Source: Nitrospirota bacterium (GTDB lineage: Bacteria > Nitrospirota > Thermodesulfovibrionia > Thermodesulfovibrionales > Magnetobacteriaceae). From it: a DNA stretch of 19,830 nucleotides. Each line of letters opens with the position of its first letter. Within the stretch, counting starts at the first letter, position 1. The position numbers and the translations under genes were made by a program. Shown piece by piece: positions 1-7,583 of this stretch. The stretch is from contig JADGAE010000010.1 of NCBI GenBank assembly GCA_015232165.1, positions 1-19,830 on the forward strand, read 5' to 3'. A model generated the notes under the pieces. It searched no databases. It was given only the letters and a program-made list of their open reading frames with translations, and had not been told where the DNA came from.

Positions 1-55
1 ACCAGGAATCCAGGATGCATAAAAGTATAGTTACCATGAAATATAAAGAAGATAC
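1..55 (+). repeat. Dispersed 55-bp repeat, copy A (truncated by window edge)
   Basis: These 55 bases recur as the reverse complement at 17658-17712 with about 50 of 55 positions identical. The left part (ACCAGGAATCC) is half of a REP-like palindrome that is complete at 17704-17724. The right part (31-55, starting TTACCATGAAATATAAAG) recurs exactly at 17351-17375 and in degenerate form at 17800-17824. The copy probably begins upstream of the window. It lies in a non-coding stretch and encodes nothing recognisable. Confidence 0.85.
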
Positions 56-396
56 CTCGTATGCTATAATTAAAAGCAGGTGATATGAAAAAGGCAGCCG
101 ACTACGACGCAAAAGCCAAAACGACATGGTTTTGATTCCTGCCCTTGGTAGACCACCTATGATTATTAAGTAAGTGGACGGAAATATTTATAATTTATGG
201 TTGAGCATGATAGGGTCAAGGGGACTTCTTTGTGGCCGGGGCAGGTGCGACAATTGAGTCAGTGGCGGCTCGCCCCCTGCTGCGACAAGATTGCGCCTAG
301 CCCCTCCCCTTGTGGGTGGGGGCCGGCCACAAAATGCCCCTTTCTTTGCTTATTTACGTATAAAATTAATTAATTATGGGTAGGTACTTATAACGA
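56..396. other. Non-coding region upstream of the sugar operon
   Basis: No convincing gene lies here. A 16-codon ORF at 85-135 follows an AGGTGAT-like ribosome site but resembles nothing known. The main structure is the inverted repeat at 219-342, described separately. The last 50 bases before the first gene are AT-rich (TATAAAATTAATTAATTA) and could hold its promoter, but no well-spaced -35/-10 pair is clear. GGTAGGT at 379-385 is the probable ribosome site for the gene at 397. Confidence 0.6.
219..342. repeat. Inverted-repeat element with nested hairpin
   Basis: The outer arms are AAGGGG...TTTGTGGCCGG near 219-239 and CCGGCCACAAAATGCCCCTT at 323-342. They pair through AAGGGG and GTGGCCGG with a short mismatched internal loop. 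Inside lies a second GC-rich hairpin (CCCCTCCCC / GGTGGGG near 301-321). The left flank GGGTCAAGGGGAC resembles the first half of the hairpin repeat seen at 11451, 12105 and 17286. It could be a degenerate repeat element or a structured RNA; the sequence alone does not decide. Confidence 0.55.
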
Positions 397-1392
397 ATGA
401 ATACCGTAGTAATGCGAGCGGATGCCTTTGAGGGGATCGGCACGGGACATTTGATGCGGTGTATGGCGCTGGGGCAGACCTTGTCGGAGTTGGGTGTGAG
501 GGTTGTCTTTGTCTGCCGGTGTGACCCACGGGGGATCATTGCCAGGATCGAGGCGGAGGGGTTTGAATTTGTCCCGCTGGGTAACTCCAATCAACAAAGG
601 CTTATAATCTCACAGGGGGCCGACTGGATCGTCGCCGACGGCGTCCATTTCGATGAACCGTACCACGAATTCTTGCGCGGTTGCGGGTGCAGTGTTGCCG
701 TGATTGACGACATGGCACGACTATCCAGATACGACGTCGATATCGTGATCAACCAGAACCTCCACGCCCACGACCTGCACTACAACTGCCCCGAAGGGAC
801 GAAATTGCTCCTGGGTACCAGGTATGTCATGCTACGAAAGGAATTCCTGCGATTACCCTACAGGACAAAGGCCGTCTCAGACACGGCAAAGAACCTCCTC
901 ATAACACTCGGCGGCATAGACAAGGCCAATTTCACGGAGAAGATACTTTTAGCCATAAGAGACGTCCCACGGCTCGATGTCATCGTGGTGGTGGGGGCAG
1001 GCAATACCAACGTTGAACGCATAAGGGCCGTTAAGATGGCAAGCAGACTTACGGTTGTGCAAAACGTTACGGACATGCCTTCTCTTATGTCGTGGGCGGA
1101 TGCAGCCATTACCTCGGGTGGGACTACCGTATGGGAGCTGGCGTTTATGGGAGTGCCGTGCATCGTGGGCAGGGCGGCAGAGATTGAGGACTACCTGGTT
1201 GGCGGGTTGAACAGACATGGATTGTTTATTGACGCCGGTTGGTTTGAGTCGGTCAGGGGCGAGGCTATTTGCACGATGCTGACAGACCTTATGACGGACA
1301 CAGACAGGCGTCAGCAGATGAGTATCAAGGGGCAGCGCACCGTTACCGGTGAAGGCTGTCTGGATATCTTCATGGAGATGAATAGGAGATGA
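397..1392 (+). CDS. pseG: PseG-type UDP-sugar hydrolase (glycosyltransferase-B fold)
   Basis: The 331-residue protein resembles PseG/SpsG, which hydrolyses UDP-2,4-diacetamido-2,4,6-trideoxy-beta-L-altrose and releases UDP in pseudaminic acid synthesis. Visible signatures are the N-terminal RADAFEGIGTGHLMRC loop with the conserved GxGH histidine (His18), an INQNLHAHDLHY stretch near residue 118, LLGTRYVMLRKEF near 138, and the C-terminal nucleotide-binding segment SGGTTVWELAFMGVP (240-254). Length is normal for the family. The chosen ATG has GGTAGGT about 11 bases upstream and leaves the expected short leader before the GxGH loop. The stop overlaps the next ATG (ATGA), so the following genes are probably cotranslated. 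No other pseudaminate genes (pseB, C, H, I, F) lie in the window, so the exact substrate is inferred. A related UDP-sugar hydrolase or glycosyltransferase role is possible. Confidence 0.82.
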   Translation: MNTVVMRADAFEGIGTGHLMRCMALGQTLSELGVRVVFVCRCDPRGIIARIEAEGFEFVPLGNSNQQRLIISQGADWIVADGVHFDEPYHEFLRGCGCSVAVIDDMARLSRYDVDIVINQNLHAHDLHYNCPEGTKLLLGTRYVMLRKEFLRLPYRTKAVSDTAKNLLITLGGIDKANFTEKILLAIRDVPRLDVIVVVGAGNTNVERIRAVKMASRLTVVQNVTDMPSLMSWADAAITSGGTTVWELAFMGVPCIVGRAAEIEDYLVGGLNRHGLFIDAGWFESVRGEAICTMLTDLMTDTDRRQQMSIKGQRTVTGEGCLDIFMEMNRR

Positions 1393-2333
1393 TAAACGAC
1401 AAACGGATATTGGTTACCGGTGGGTCCGGGGTGATTGGGCGACAACTGTTGTCGCTGCTGGTCGGGTATAAGGCGGAGGTCCTTTCCATCGACAGGGAGC
1501 CGCTGGACCGCGTCGCACCGGATGTAATAAAACACGGGGTCAAGCACATCGAGGCCGATCTATCAACCATCTCGTTGGAGCCGATCAGGGACTTTGCACC
1601 ACAGGTGGTGTTTCACCTTGCGGCCGGCTTTGAGAGGTCGAGTGAATCACCGGGGTTCTGGTACAGGAACTGGCAGGACAACACGCTGCTCAGTCACCGG
1701 ATGGTTGAGCTTGCCGGACAGTTGCCGGGCCTGGAGGTGTTTGTATTTGCCTCAAGCTATCTTGTCTACTCAAAGGAACTGTACATGCACGAAGGGACGC
1801 CTCCAACGGCCAGGTATCTCACGGAATCTGACACGGTCAGTCCGCGAAACGTCACTGGGGCATCCAAGTATTACACGGAGCGGGAATTACAGTTTGTCAA
1901 TGATGTCGTCAACCCTGCCCTGCGCTGCGTCAATGCACGTATTTACAGGGTGTTTGGCCGCGGCTCCAAGGACGTGGTCTCGCGCTGGATACGAATGGCC
2001 CTTGACGGTCAGATCGTGGAGGCGTACAACAAGGAAAACGCCTTTGACTTCATATATGCCGCGGACGTTGCCGAGGGGCTTTATCGATTGGCCTGTAGTG
2101 GGGCTGCACGCGGGGTTGTCAACCTCGGCTCCGGTGTGTCAACCACCATTGCGCAGGTGTTGGGTGTGTTAAACGAGCAGTTAGACCTGCGTTATATCGA
2201 CAAGGGCATAACGGAACGGATTGAGCGCAGCGGCGCCAACCTTGAGAGGCTCAAGGCCGCCATTGGATGGCTGCCTTCCGTGTCCGTAGCCGAGGGCATA
2301 AGACGGGTCATAGAATACGAAAGGGCCAAATGA
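1389..2333 (+). CDS. NAD-dependent epimerase/dehydratase-like protein, atypical active site
   Basis: A 314-residue extended short-chain dehydrogenase/reductase. The Rossmann nucleotide motif is clear (ILVTGGSGVIG, Gly11-Gly17), followed by HLAAGFERS near 76 and the catalytic-serine strand VFVFASSYLVY (117-127). The usual YxxxK catalytic pair reads T156-G-A-S-K160 in the context PRNVTGASKYYTE. The lysine is kept but threonine stands where the tyrosine proton donor should be. Late motifs FIYAADVAEGL and VNLGSG are typical of sugar-nucleotide epimerases. The start overlaps the pseG-like stop and the stop overlaps the ATP-grasp start, so this is the middle gene of a coupled operon. It probably acts on a nucleotide sugar or related glycan precursor. 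Because of the missing Tyr, activity may be altered or lost; the family assignment is firm, the reaction is not. Confidence 0.8.
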   Translation: MINDKRILVTGGSGVIGRQLLSLLVGYKAEVLSIDREPLDRVAPDVIKHGVKHIEADLSTISLEPIRDFAPQVVFHLAAGFERSSESPGFWYRNWQDNTLLSHRMVELAGQLPGLEVFVFASSYLVYSKELYMHEGTPPTARYLTESDTVSPRNVTGASKYYTERELQFVNDVVNPALRCVNARIYRVFGRGSKDVVSRWIRMALDGQIVEAYNKENAFDFIYAADVAEGLYRLACSGAARGVVNLGSGVSTTIAQVLGVLNEQLDLRYIDKGITERIERSGANLERLKAAIGWLPSVSVAEGIRRVIEYERAK

Positions 2334-3286
2334 ACGTCCTGATTACAAGCGCCTCTCGCAAGGTAAGCCTGGTCAATGCCTTTAAGGACGCCCTGGGTCT
2401 GGAGGGTGGTGGCAAGGTCGTGGCCGTTGATATCAGTGAGTTGTCCGCGGCGTTGTATGTGGCCGATGAGCACTGTCTCGTCCCCGCTGACAGAGACCCC
2501 GGATTCATCCCGCGGATGCTTGAAATTTGCACGGAATATGAGATAGAACTGCTGATACCCACCAGGGATGAGGAGTTGCCAATCTTTGCACAACACCGGC
2601 AGCGGTTTGCCGACAGAGGGGTCACAGTCATGGTGTCATCACCGCTGACTATCAGGACGTGTCAGGACAAGTTGTTGTTTCACGAGTTTTGTGTGCGGCA
2701 TGGGTTTTCCATACCGAGGTTGTATGGCGCGGATGCGGCGGATATGGAGGTTGATTATCCGCTGCTTGCCAAGCCGCGAATTGGCAAGGGCAGCCGTGGT
2801 ATTTTTCCGATCAACTCACGGAAGGAACACAGGCGTGTGCTTGAAGAAATGCCTGATATGCTAATCCAGGAGTTTGTACGTGCGCAGGAGTACACGATTG
2901 ACCTGTTTGCGGACTTCAATGGACGGGTCATATCGGTGGTGCCTCGCCGGCGAATAGTCGTCCTTGGCGGGGAGTCCTTTGTCGGCAAGACGTGCAATGA
3001 CCCTCAACTGATTGAAGAGGCAGAGAGGCTAGCCGTCACGTTGAATCTAATCGGGCACAACACGTTGCAGTGCTTTTTGGATGGCGGGTACATCAAGTTC
3101 ATAGAGGTGAATCCGCGATTTGGTGGTGGAGCTATCCTGGGCATCGCCGCCGGGGGTAACAGTCCGCTGTTTCTGGTAAGGCTGATTAAGGGGTTAGTGG
3201 TCGCGCCAGTCATCGGGGAGTTCAGAGACAACTACTACATGCTCCGGTACACACAGGAGATGTTTATCAACGGCATGGAGGAGTAG
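2330..3286 (+). CDS. CarB-like ATP-grasp ligase
   Basis: A 318-residue ATP-grasp protein. The N-terminal pre-ATP-grasp Rossmann-like part begins NVLITSASRKVSLVNAF and carries LLIPTRDEELP near 74. The central domain has the nucleotide loop PRIGKGSRGIFPI (149-161) and QEFVRAQEYTIDLF (180-193). The Mg-binding motif FIEVNPRFGGG (257-267) is intact. Such enzymes couple a carboxylate to an amine through an acyl phosphate; small CarB-like members often sit in surface-polysaccharide or modified-sugar loci, which fits the two upstream genes. I chose the ATG at 2330, which overlaps the epimerase stop (ATGA); a 21-codon upstream extension lies wholly inside the epimerase gene and does not look like protein. 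The gene ends just before a terminator, so it closes the operon. The substrate is unknown. Confidence 0.82.
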   Translation: MNVLITSASRKVSLVNAFKDALGLEGGGKVVAVDISELSAALYVADEHCLVPADRDPGFIPRMLEICTEYEIELLIPTRDEELPIFAQHRQRFADRGVTVMVSSPLTIRTCQDKLLFHEFCVRHGFSIPRLYGADAADMEVDYPLLAKPRIGKGSRGIFPINSRKEHRRVLEEMPDMLIQEFVRAQEYTIDLFADFNGRVISVVPRRRIVVLGGESFVGKTCNDPQLIEEAERLAVTLNLIGHNTLQCFLDGGYIKFIEVNPRFGGGAILGIAAGGNSPLFLVRLIKGLVVAPVIGEFRDNYYMLRYTQEMFINGMEE

Positions 3287-3310
3287 AAGAAAGAGAAGAG
3301 AGAAGAAAGA

Positions 3311-3337
3311 AAGGGGCGGAGCCGCCCCCTTTTTTTT
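3311..3337 (+). terminator. Rho-independent terminator of the sugar operon
   Basis: GGGGCGG (3313-3319), loop AG, CCGCCCC (3322-3328), then a run of eight T after one extra C. It sits 25 bases past the ATP-grasp stop and before the convergent TatD stop at 3353. The same hairpin core, preceded by AAGAAAG-type purines, recurs elsewhere in the window. That suggests a shared terminator-like repeat recruited here. Confidence 0.85.
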
Positions 3338-3352
3338 GCCTTTCCTTTTTTT

Positions 3353-4714
3353 TTAACCCACGACGTCGAGGTGCCTGACCCTGAAGTTAACGCCAAGGTC
3401 ATTTGCTATGGCCTGACACGCAGCGACGTCTACGCCGGGCATCTCGACCACCGTCAGCGTAACAACCGGGATGTACCGCCGCGCCTGCCTGACAAACCCC
3501 AACAGACCCTCGTAGGCACCATCAAGTAGCGGCTTGCACAACCGCTCATACGTCCGAGCATCCTGGGCGTTGAGACTCACGCTGATGTGATCAACAACCC
3601 CGGAAAGCTGCACAAGGACGTCCTGGTCGTTAACGAGATTGCCCTGACCGTTGGTGTTGACCCTGACCTGACCACCCAATGCCTTGACGTACCCGGCAAC
3701 GGCCTTGACTACATCAGGCCTGATCAGCGGCTCGCCGTAGCCGCAAAAAACAATCTCCTTGTACGCAGTCGGGTCGCCTATAGCCGCGATGATCTCATCC
3801 GCCTCCGGCTCTTGCAACAGACGCATGTTGTGCCCCTTTACAAAGTCATTCTTGTAACGGATGCAGAAGACGCACTCGTTCGTACAACGATTCGTCAGGT
3901 TTATGTAGAGACAATCGCGTATCTTGTAGGTTATAGTCCCCGATGACGCAACCTCCCCTATGCCAAAGAGTCGCTTGGCGTTGTTGGAGGTTATGCGGGC
4001 AACGTCCTGGGGCGATATGCCTCGCACTCGTGCAATGACCTCCGCCGTGTACCTCAGATACGACGGTTCGTTGCGCTTACCCCTGTAGGGCAGGGGGGCG
4101 AGGTATGGGGCGTCGGTCTCAATAAGAAGCAGGTCATCCGGTACCATCCCGGCAATTTCCCTAAGTTGCTCGGCCTTTTTAAACGTCACCACGCCCGAAA
4201 AAGATATGTACAGTCCCCGCGAAACCAGGACCTCCGCCATGTGCATATCCCCGGAGAAGCAATGTAGCACCGCATTCTTTACGCCGCACTGCTCAATAAG
4301 AACAAGCGTGTCCTCTTTTGCCTCCCTGCTGTGTATAACCAGGGGGAGGTCAACCTCCTGCGCCAACTCCATATGACGCACAAAGACATCCCTCTGGACA
4401 TTGCGCGGACTGTGATCATAGTGATAGTCCAGGCCGGTCTCTCCCACGGCAACGACCCGCGCATCGGAACACAGCGCCCTCAGTTGCTCACAGGTTGCCG
4501 ACTCCACAAACGTGGAGGCATTATGGGGATGAATCCCCACCGTGGCGTAAATAAAGGGGTGCCCCTTTGCCAGATCAATTGCGGCTATTGAACTCTCAAT
4601 GTCGGAGGCGATCGCTATCATTGCCTCAATGCCGGCATCCCTCGCCCTGAGTATACAGGCATCTCTGTCGACATCAAACTGCCTCATTTCAAGGTGACAG
4701 TGGGAGTCTATCAT
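3353..4714 (-). CDS. TatD-family metal-dependent hydrolase fused to a radical SAM domain
   Basis: A 453-residue two-domain protein. Residues 1-255 are a complete TatD nuclease/hydrolase. It has DSHCHL with metal ligands His5 and His7, VAVGETGLDYHYD (Glu92), LVIHSREA (His128), VLHCFSG (His151) and IETDAPYLAP (Asp201). From about 262 a compact radical SAM domain follows: INLTNRCTNECVFC holds the CxxxCxxC cluster cysteines C277, C281 and C284, then IVFCGYGEP (GGE-like SAM-binding motif) and RVNTNGQGN. Stand-alone radical SAM proteins linked to TatD are a recognised family; here the two are one chain. The TatD part probably cleaves 3' ends of DNA or D-aminoacyl/nucleotide substrates; the radical SAM substrate is unknown. 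The start overlaps the stop of the upstream membrane-protein gene (ATGA), so the two are coupled. Confidence 0.9.
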   Translation of the reverse strand: MIDSHCHLEMRQFDVDRDACILRARDAGIEAMIAIASDIESSIAAIDLAKGHPFIYATVGIHPHNASTFVESATCEQLRALCSDARVVAVGETGLDYHYDHSPRNVQRDVFVRHMELAQEVDLPLVIHSREAKEDTLVLIEQCGVKNAVLHCFSGDMHMAEVLVSRGLYISFSGVVTFKKAEQLREIAGMVPDDLLLIETDAPYLAPLPYRGKRNEPSYLRYTAEVIARVRGISPQDVARITSNNAKRLFGIGEVASSGTITYKIRDCLYINLTNRCTNECVFCIRYKNDFVKGHNMRLLQEPEADEIIAAIGDPTAYKEIVFCGYGEPLIRPDVVKAVAGYVKALGGQVRVNTNGQGNLVNDQDVLVQLSGVVDHISVSLNAQDARTYERLCKPLLDGAYEGLLGFVRQARRYIPVVTLTVVEMPGVDVAACQAIANDLGVNFRVRHLDVVG

Positions 4715-5412
4715 GCGTTTAACTCAACCCTCCTTATTTCTATGTAGAGTCTCATGATGCTTGCAGCCACAAAGGACATGTACGTCCCCGTCACCAGCGT
4801 TGACATCACTACACCCGCCTTGCCTAACCCACCAAATGCCATAGTGACTATCGTTACCGTTATGGTCAGCATGATCAGGTGCACAAACAACATCAGCGAA
4901 TTGAAGACATTAGCCTTGACCATTTGAAAACTCCGTCTTATTGCGTCCGTAGCAGATATGTCCTCATTTAGTATTATGACAAAAGTAAACATGAAAAAGT
5001 AACCAACCAGGATCGAAGGGATTAAAAACATAAAGATACCGAAAAACATCAGCAGTCCCGCAACTATACTCACAAACAATAGGGCGTCCAATCGGCTCAA
5101 CGTAAAGAGCAATGCCCTGTCTGCCGACATCGACCTGCCAAAGATAGCCTCCCTGACCATGACGATAGTAACCCCGTGGGCAATGGCCTGGAGAAAGTAA
5201 CTGACCACACTCACCACAAAGAGGCCACCAAGGTTGTCCTTGAGCAACAAGAACATCGCCTCGGAGGTCTTTGCATCCGACAGGTCTAAACCTCCAAGGG
5301 TAACTCTTGATATTATCATCGAAAGCAACGATATCATAACCGTCGGTGCGATCAAGGTAAAGTTGTTTTTGAGCAGCCTTAAACTCTCAATAAAAATAAA
5401 TTTTATGAGCAT
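4711..5412 (-). CDS. Polytopic inner-membrane protein of unknown function
   Basis: 233 residues with about six hydrophobic segments, near 17-37, 61-86, 108-130, 131-148, 168-193 and 200-222. The cytosolic-looking loop NEDISATDAIRRSFQMVKAN (149-168) resembles the conserved amphipathic helix of YciC/DUF975 and glycerophosphodiesterase-type membrane domains, where an Ala-x-x-Arg-Ser helix leads into the next membrane helix. No catalytic motif is visible. It is the first gene of the minus-strand pair and its last base pairs overlap the TatD-radical SAM start, so cotranslation is likely. No Shine-Dalgarno sequence is evident before the ATG. The promoter must lie in the AT-rich divergent spacer (5413-5525) shared with the isomerase. 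A transport or membrane-organising role is only a guess. Confidence 0.7.
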   Translation of the reverse strand: MLIKFIFIESLRLLKNNFTLIAPTVMISLLSMIISRVTLGGLDLSDAKTSEAMFLLLKDNLGGLFVVSVVSYFLQAIAHGVTIVMVREAIFGRSMSADRALLFTLSRLDALLFVSIVAGLLMFFGIFMFLIPSILVGYFFMFTFVIILNEDISATDAIRRSFQMVKANVFNSLMLFVHLIMLTITVTIVTMAFGGLGKAGVVMSTLVTGTYMSFVAASIMRLYIEIRRVELNA

Positions 5413-5414
5413 AA

Positions 5415-5443
5415 TTGTTATTTACTAAACTACAATATATAAT
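5415..5443 (+). promoter_or_regulatory. Sigma-70-type promoter for the glucose-6-phosphate isomerase gene
   Basis: TTGTTA (5415-5420), 17-base spacer, TATAAT (5438-5443): a near-consensus housekeeping promoter about 80 bases before the chosen start codon. It sits in the AT-rich spacer between the divergent membrane-protein and isomerase genes. Confidence 0.7.
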
Positions 5444-5525
5444 ATAATTTTACAAGGTGTTTTTATGACAGAGATAAATAATAAATACAACCATGCAGAT
5501 AGAATGCGGCAAAGGGGGAAGAGAG

Positions 5526-6866
5526 ATGCTTGAGCTTCACTTTGGTAACATGATGGAAGAGGTGATAGGAGAGAAGGGGCTTTCCTTGAGTCAGATAGAG
5601 AAACTGCGGGAGAACGTCCTTGACGCCCATAAACAGATTCAGGGCAGGAAGTGGAAGGAGCTGGCGTTTTTGGACCTGGCCAATCAGAAAACAGGCGAAA
5701 TAAAGAGTATGGCCGCTAAAATAAAAGAATCTTCGGATTATTTTCTCCTGTTGGGTATTGGCGGCTCTGCCATGGGTCCAAAGGCGATACTTGAGGCGCT
5801 GAAGCCGTTTCACAACTACGTAAGCAGGCCGTGTATATTCATATATGACAACATAGACCCGCGCACCCTGCACGCCGTGCTGTCCATCATAGACCCTGCC
5901 CGGACAACGGTAAACGTGGTTACCAAGTCGGGCAACACGGCTGAGACCATTGCCTCGTTCATGGTCATGTGGCACCGGCTGCACAAGGTACTTGGCGATG
6001 ACGTAACCGAGAGGTTTATCATCACGACAAATCCCAACACGGGCATTATGAGGGATGTTATCATCTCAAACAAGCTGCCCTTCCTGTACATACCCTCGGA
6101 CATCGTTGGCAGGTATTCGGTGTTAAGTGCGGCCGGTCTGTTGATGTCCGAGGTGGCGGGGATTGATTCGGATGAGCTGCTGCGTGGTGCCCAGGACATC
6201 GTCCTCAGGTGCAGCAGACAGGAGCTGTGGGAGAATCCGGCCTATCTGTTTGCGGTGCTGCTCTTTTTGATGAGCACCGAAGAAAAACGCAACATAAACG
6301 TGATGATGCCCTATGCCGACGGTTTAAAACATCTGTCGGAGTGGTTTTGCCAGTTATGGGCCGAGAGCCTTGGCAAGCTTGGTTTTGGCATAACGCCTTA
6401 TCCTTCGGTGGGTACGACCGACCAGCACTCCCAGTTGCAGTTGTGGATGGAGGGTCCCGAGGACAAGGTCGTCATCTTCATCAACATAGACGACTACGGG
6501 CAGGATGAGCAAATCCCCGACGTCTTTACCAAGATCGATGGCTTTGCCAACCTCTCAGGCCGCTCCCTCACCGAACTGATCAAGGCCGCTGCCGAGTCCA
6601 CAAAGTGTGTCTTGTCCGGTTCGGCCAAGCCAAACATGACCATCAACATATCCCAGTTAGATGCCTATCACATTGGACAGCTCTTTATGTTCTTTGAGAT
6701 ATCCACAACCGTGCTGGGATTTCTCTTTGGTGTCAATCCGTTTAATCAGCCGTGGGTTGAGACTGGAAAGAACAGCATATTTGGCATGTTTTCCAAGGCA
6801 TGTCCACAGCAGGAGGGCACAGACACCGACTCTGTCGGCAAGGGCGGCGTATGCTGGAAGTTGTGA
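5526..6866 (+). CDS. pgi: Glucose-6-phosphate isomerase
   Basis: 446 residues from the chosen start. Pgi interconverts glucose-6-phosphate and fructose-6-phosphate in glycolysis and gluconeogenesis. Signatures are LLLGIGGSAMGPKAILEAL (75-93), VVTKSGNTAETIASF (131-145, sugar-phosphate loop), VGRYSVLSAAGLL (194-206, with the conserved Arg), QLWAESLGKLG with catalytic Glu280, GTTDQHSQLQLWMEGP (296-311) with catalytic His301, and PWVETGKN with Lys415. This is the shorter bacterial/archaeal-type Pgi. An upstream ATG at 5493 would add 11 residues but has no ribosome site; the ATG at 5526 follows AAAGGGGGAAGAG, so I prefer it. Preceded by a strong promoter and followed by an intergenic gap with a new promoter, it is probably monocistronic. 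Confidence 0.95.
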   Translation: MLELHFGNMMEEVIGEKGLSLSQIEKLRENVLDAHKQIQGRKWKELAFLDLANQKTGEIKSMAAKIKESSDYFLLLGIGGSAMGPKAILEALKPFHNYVSRPCIFIYDNIDPRTLHAVLSIIDPARTTVNVVTKSGNTAETIASFMVMWHRLHKVLGDDVTERFIITTNPNTGIMRDVIISNKLPFLYIPSDIVGRYSVLSAAGLLMSEVAGIDSDELLRGAQDIVLRCSRQELWENPAYLFAVLLFLMSTEEKRNINVMMPYADGLKHLSEWFCQLWAESLGKLGFGITPYPSVGTTDQHSQLQLWMEGPEDKVVIFINIDDYGQDEQIPDVFTKIDGFANLSGRSLTELIKAAAESTKCVLSGSAKPNMTINISQLDAYHIGQLFMFFEISTTVLGFLFGVNPFNQPWVETGKNSIFGMFSKACPQQEGTDTDSVGKGGVCWKL

Positions 6867-6900
6867 TATCAGTTACGGAAACAAAAATCTTTTAAATAAA

Positions 6901-6930
6901 TTGACAATTTCCAATGAAATGGATTACACT
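6901..6930 (+). promoter_or_regulatory. Promoter for the tandem cNMP-fold genes
   Basis: A consensus TTGACA (6901-6906) is followed after 18 bases by TACACT (6925-6930), which keeps the key T, A, A and T of the -10 box. It lies about 55 bases before the ATG at 6987 and within the 120-base gap after pgi. Confidence 0.55.
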
Positions 6931-6986
6931 AACTAACGTTGAAATGTTTGATTATGAATAATGCAACTGAAGGATGCCGGTAGCGT

Positions 6987-7517
6987 ATGAGTGTATTTGA
7001 GGAATTAAAGAAACAGATACTATTTGAGGGGCTCAGTGACGAAGAGTTGGCAACACTAACCGACCTGGTAGAGCCTATAAACTATGAAAAGGGTGCGCCC
7101 ATAATAAGAGAAATGGAACCAACAAGAGGCATCTTTCTCATCAAGAGCGGCGAGGTGGAGATAACCAAGAAGCTCCCCATCGATCTAAAGACCAAGATGC
7201 TCATAACGATGAGAAACATGCAAAATTGCTGTGAGATACGCAAGACGCCCTATGGTTGGCGTCAGGTGTTTTCCTCTCTGATAGAGGGACAGTATTTTGG
7301 GGAGTTGTCCGTGGTTGAGGGCAAGAAGCACCACGGCGCGGATGCCGATGCCGTCGATGACTGCGAGTTGTACCTCATAAGGGCCAATCACTTTTACGAC
7401 ATAGAGGCCAGGGACCCGTTGATGATGCTCAAGATATTCCGCACGATGGCGAGGGTTGCCTCAAAGACGGTGCGCTATCTTGACAGGCAGTTGTTAAAGC
7501 TGCTGATAGGATTTTAG
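6987..7517 (+). CDS. Cyclic-nucleotide-binding-fold protein without DNA-binding domain (paralogue 1)
   Basis: A 176-residue single-domain protein of the CAP/CRP sensor family. It starts with the usual amphipathic helix FEELKKQILFEGLSDEEL, then GxxI/REMEPTRGIFLIKSGEVEI (beta-roll with the SGEV turn). The phosphate-binding cassette is FGELSVVEGKKHHGADADA (104-122). Aligned without gaps to CAP, the Arg that binds the cyclic phosphate is His116, so canonical cAMP/cGMP binding is doubtful. About 30 extra residues (DLKTKMLITMRN...YGW) sit between the early strands and the cassette and are shared with the next gene. There is no C-terminal helix-turn-helix; the last 30 residues form one amphipathic helix. 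It may act by protein contact rather than as a transcription factor. The ribosome site is weak. Confidence 0.82.
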   Translation: MSVFEELKKQILFEGLSDEELATLTDLVEPINYEKGAPIIREMEPTRGIFLIKSGEVEITKKLPIDLKTKMLITMRNMQNCCEIRKTPYGWRQVFSSLIEGQYFGELSVVEGKKHHGADADAVDDCELYLIRANHFYDIEARDPLMMLKIFRTMARVASKTVRYLDRQLLKLLIGF

Positions 7518-7583
7518 GCCGATATTTTTCAGTGATTCGGGCGTGTTTTACAGAATACAGTATAAAGAGGTGGTGAACATACA

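Noticed and set aside
85..135. 16-codon ORF with a ribosome-like AGGTGAT upstream
   Set aside because: Too short and unlike any known leader peptide; no terminator/antiterminator pair follows closely enough to suggest attenuation.
1594..2172. 192-codon plus-strand frame inside the epimerase gene
   Set aside because: Arg/Ser/Trp-rich out-of-frame translation of a clearly coding region; no family match.
2267..2329. 21-codon upstream extension of the ATP-grasp gene
   Set aside because: It lies wholly within the epimerase gene in another frame and is Arg-rich; the ATGA overlap start at 2330 fits the operon and the family N-terminus.
5463..5984. 173-codon minus-strand frame opposite pgi
   Set aside because: Antisense shadow of a strongly conserved enzyme, with no ribosome site and no recognisable domain.
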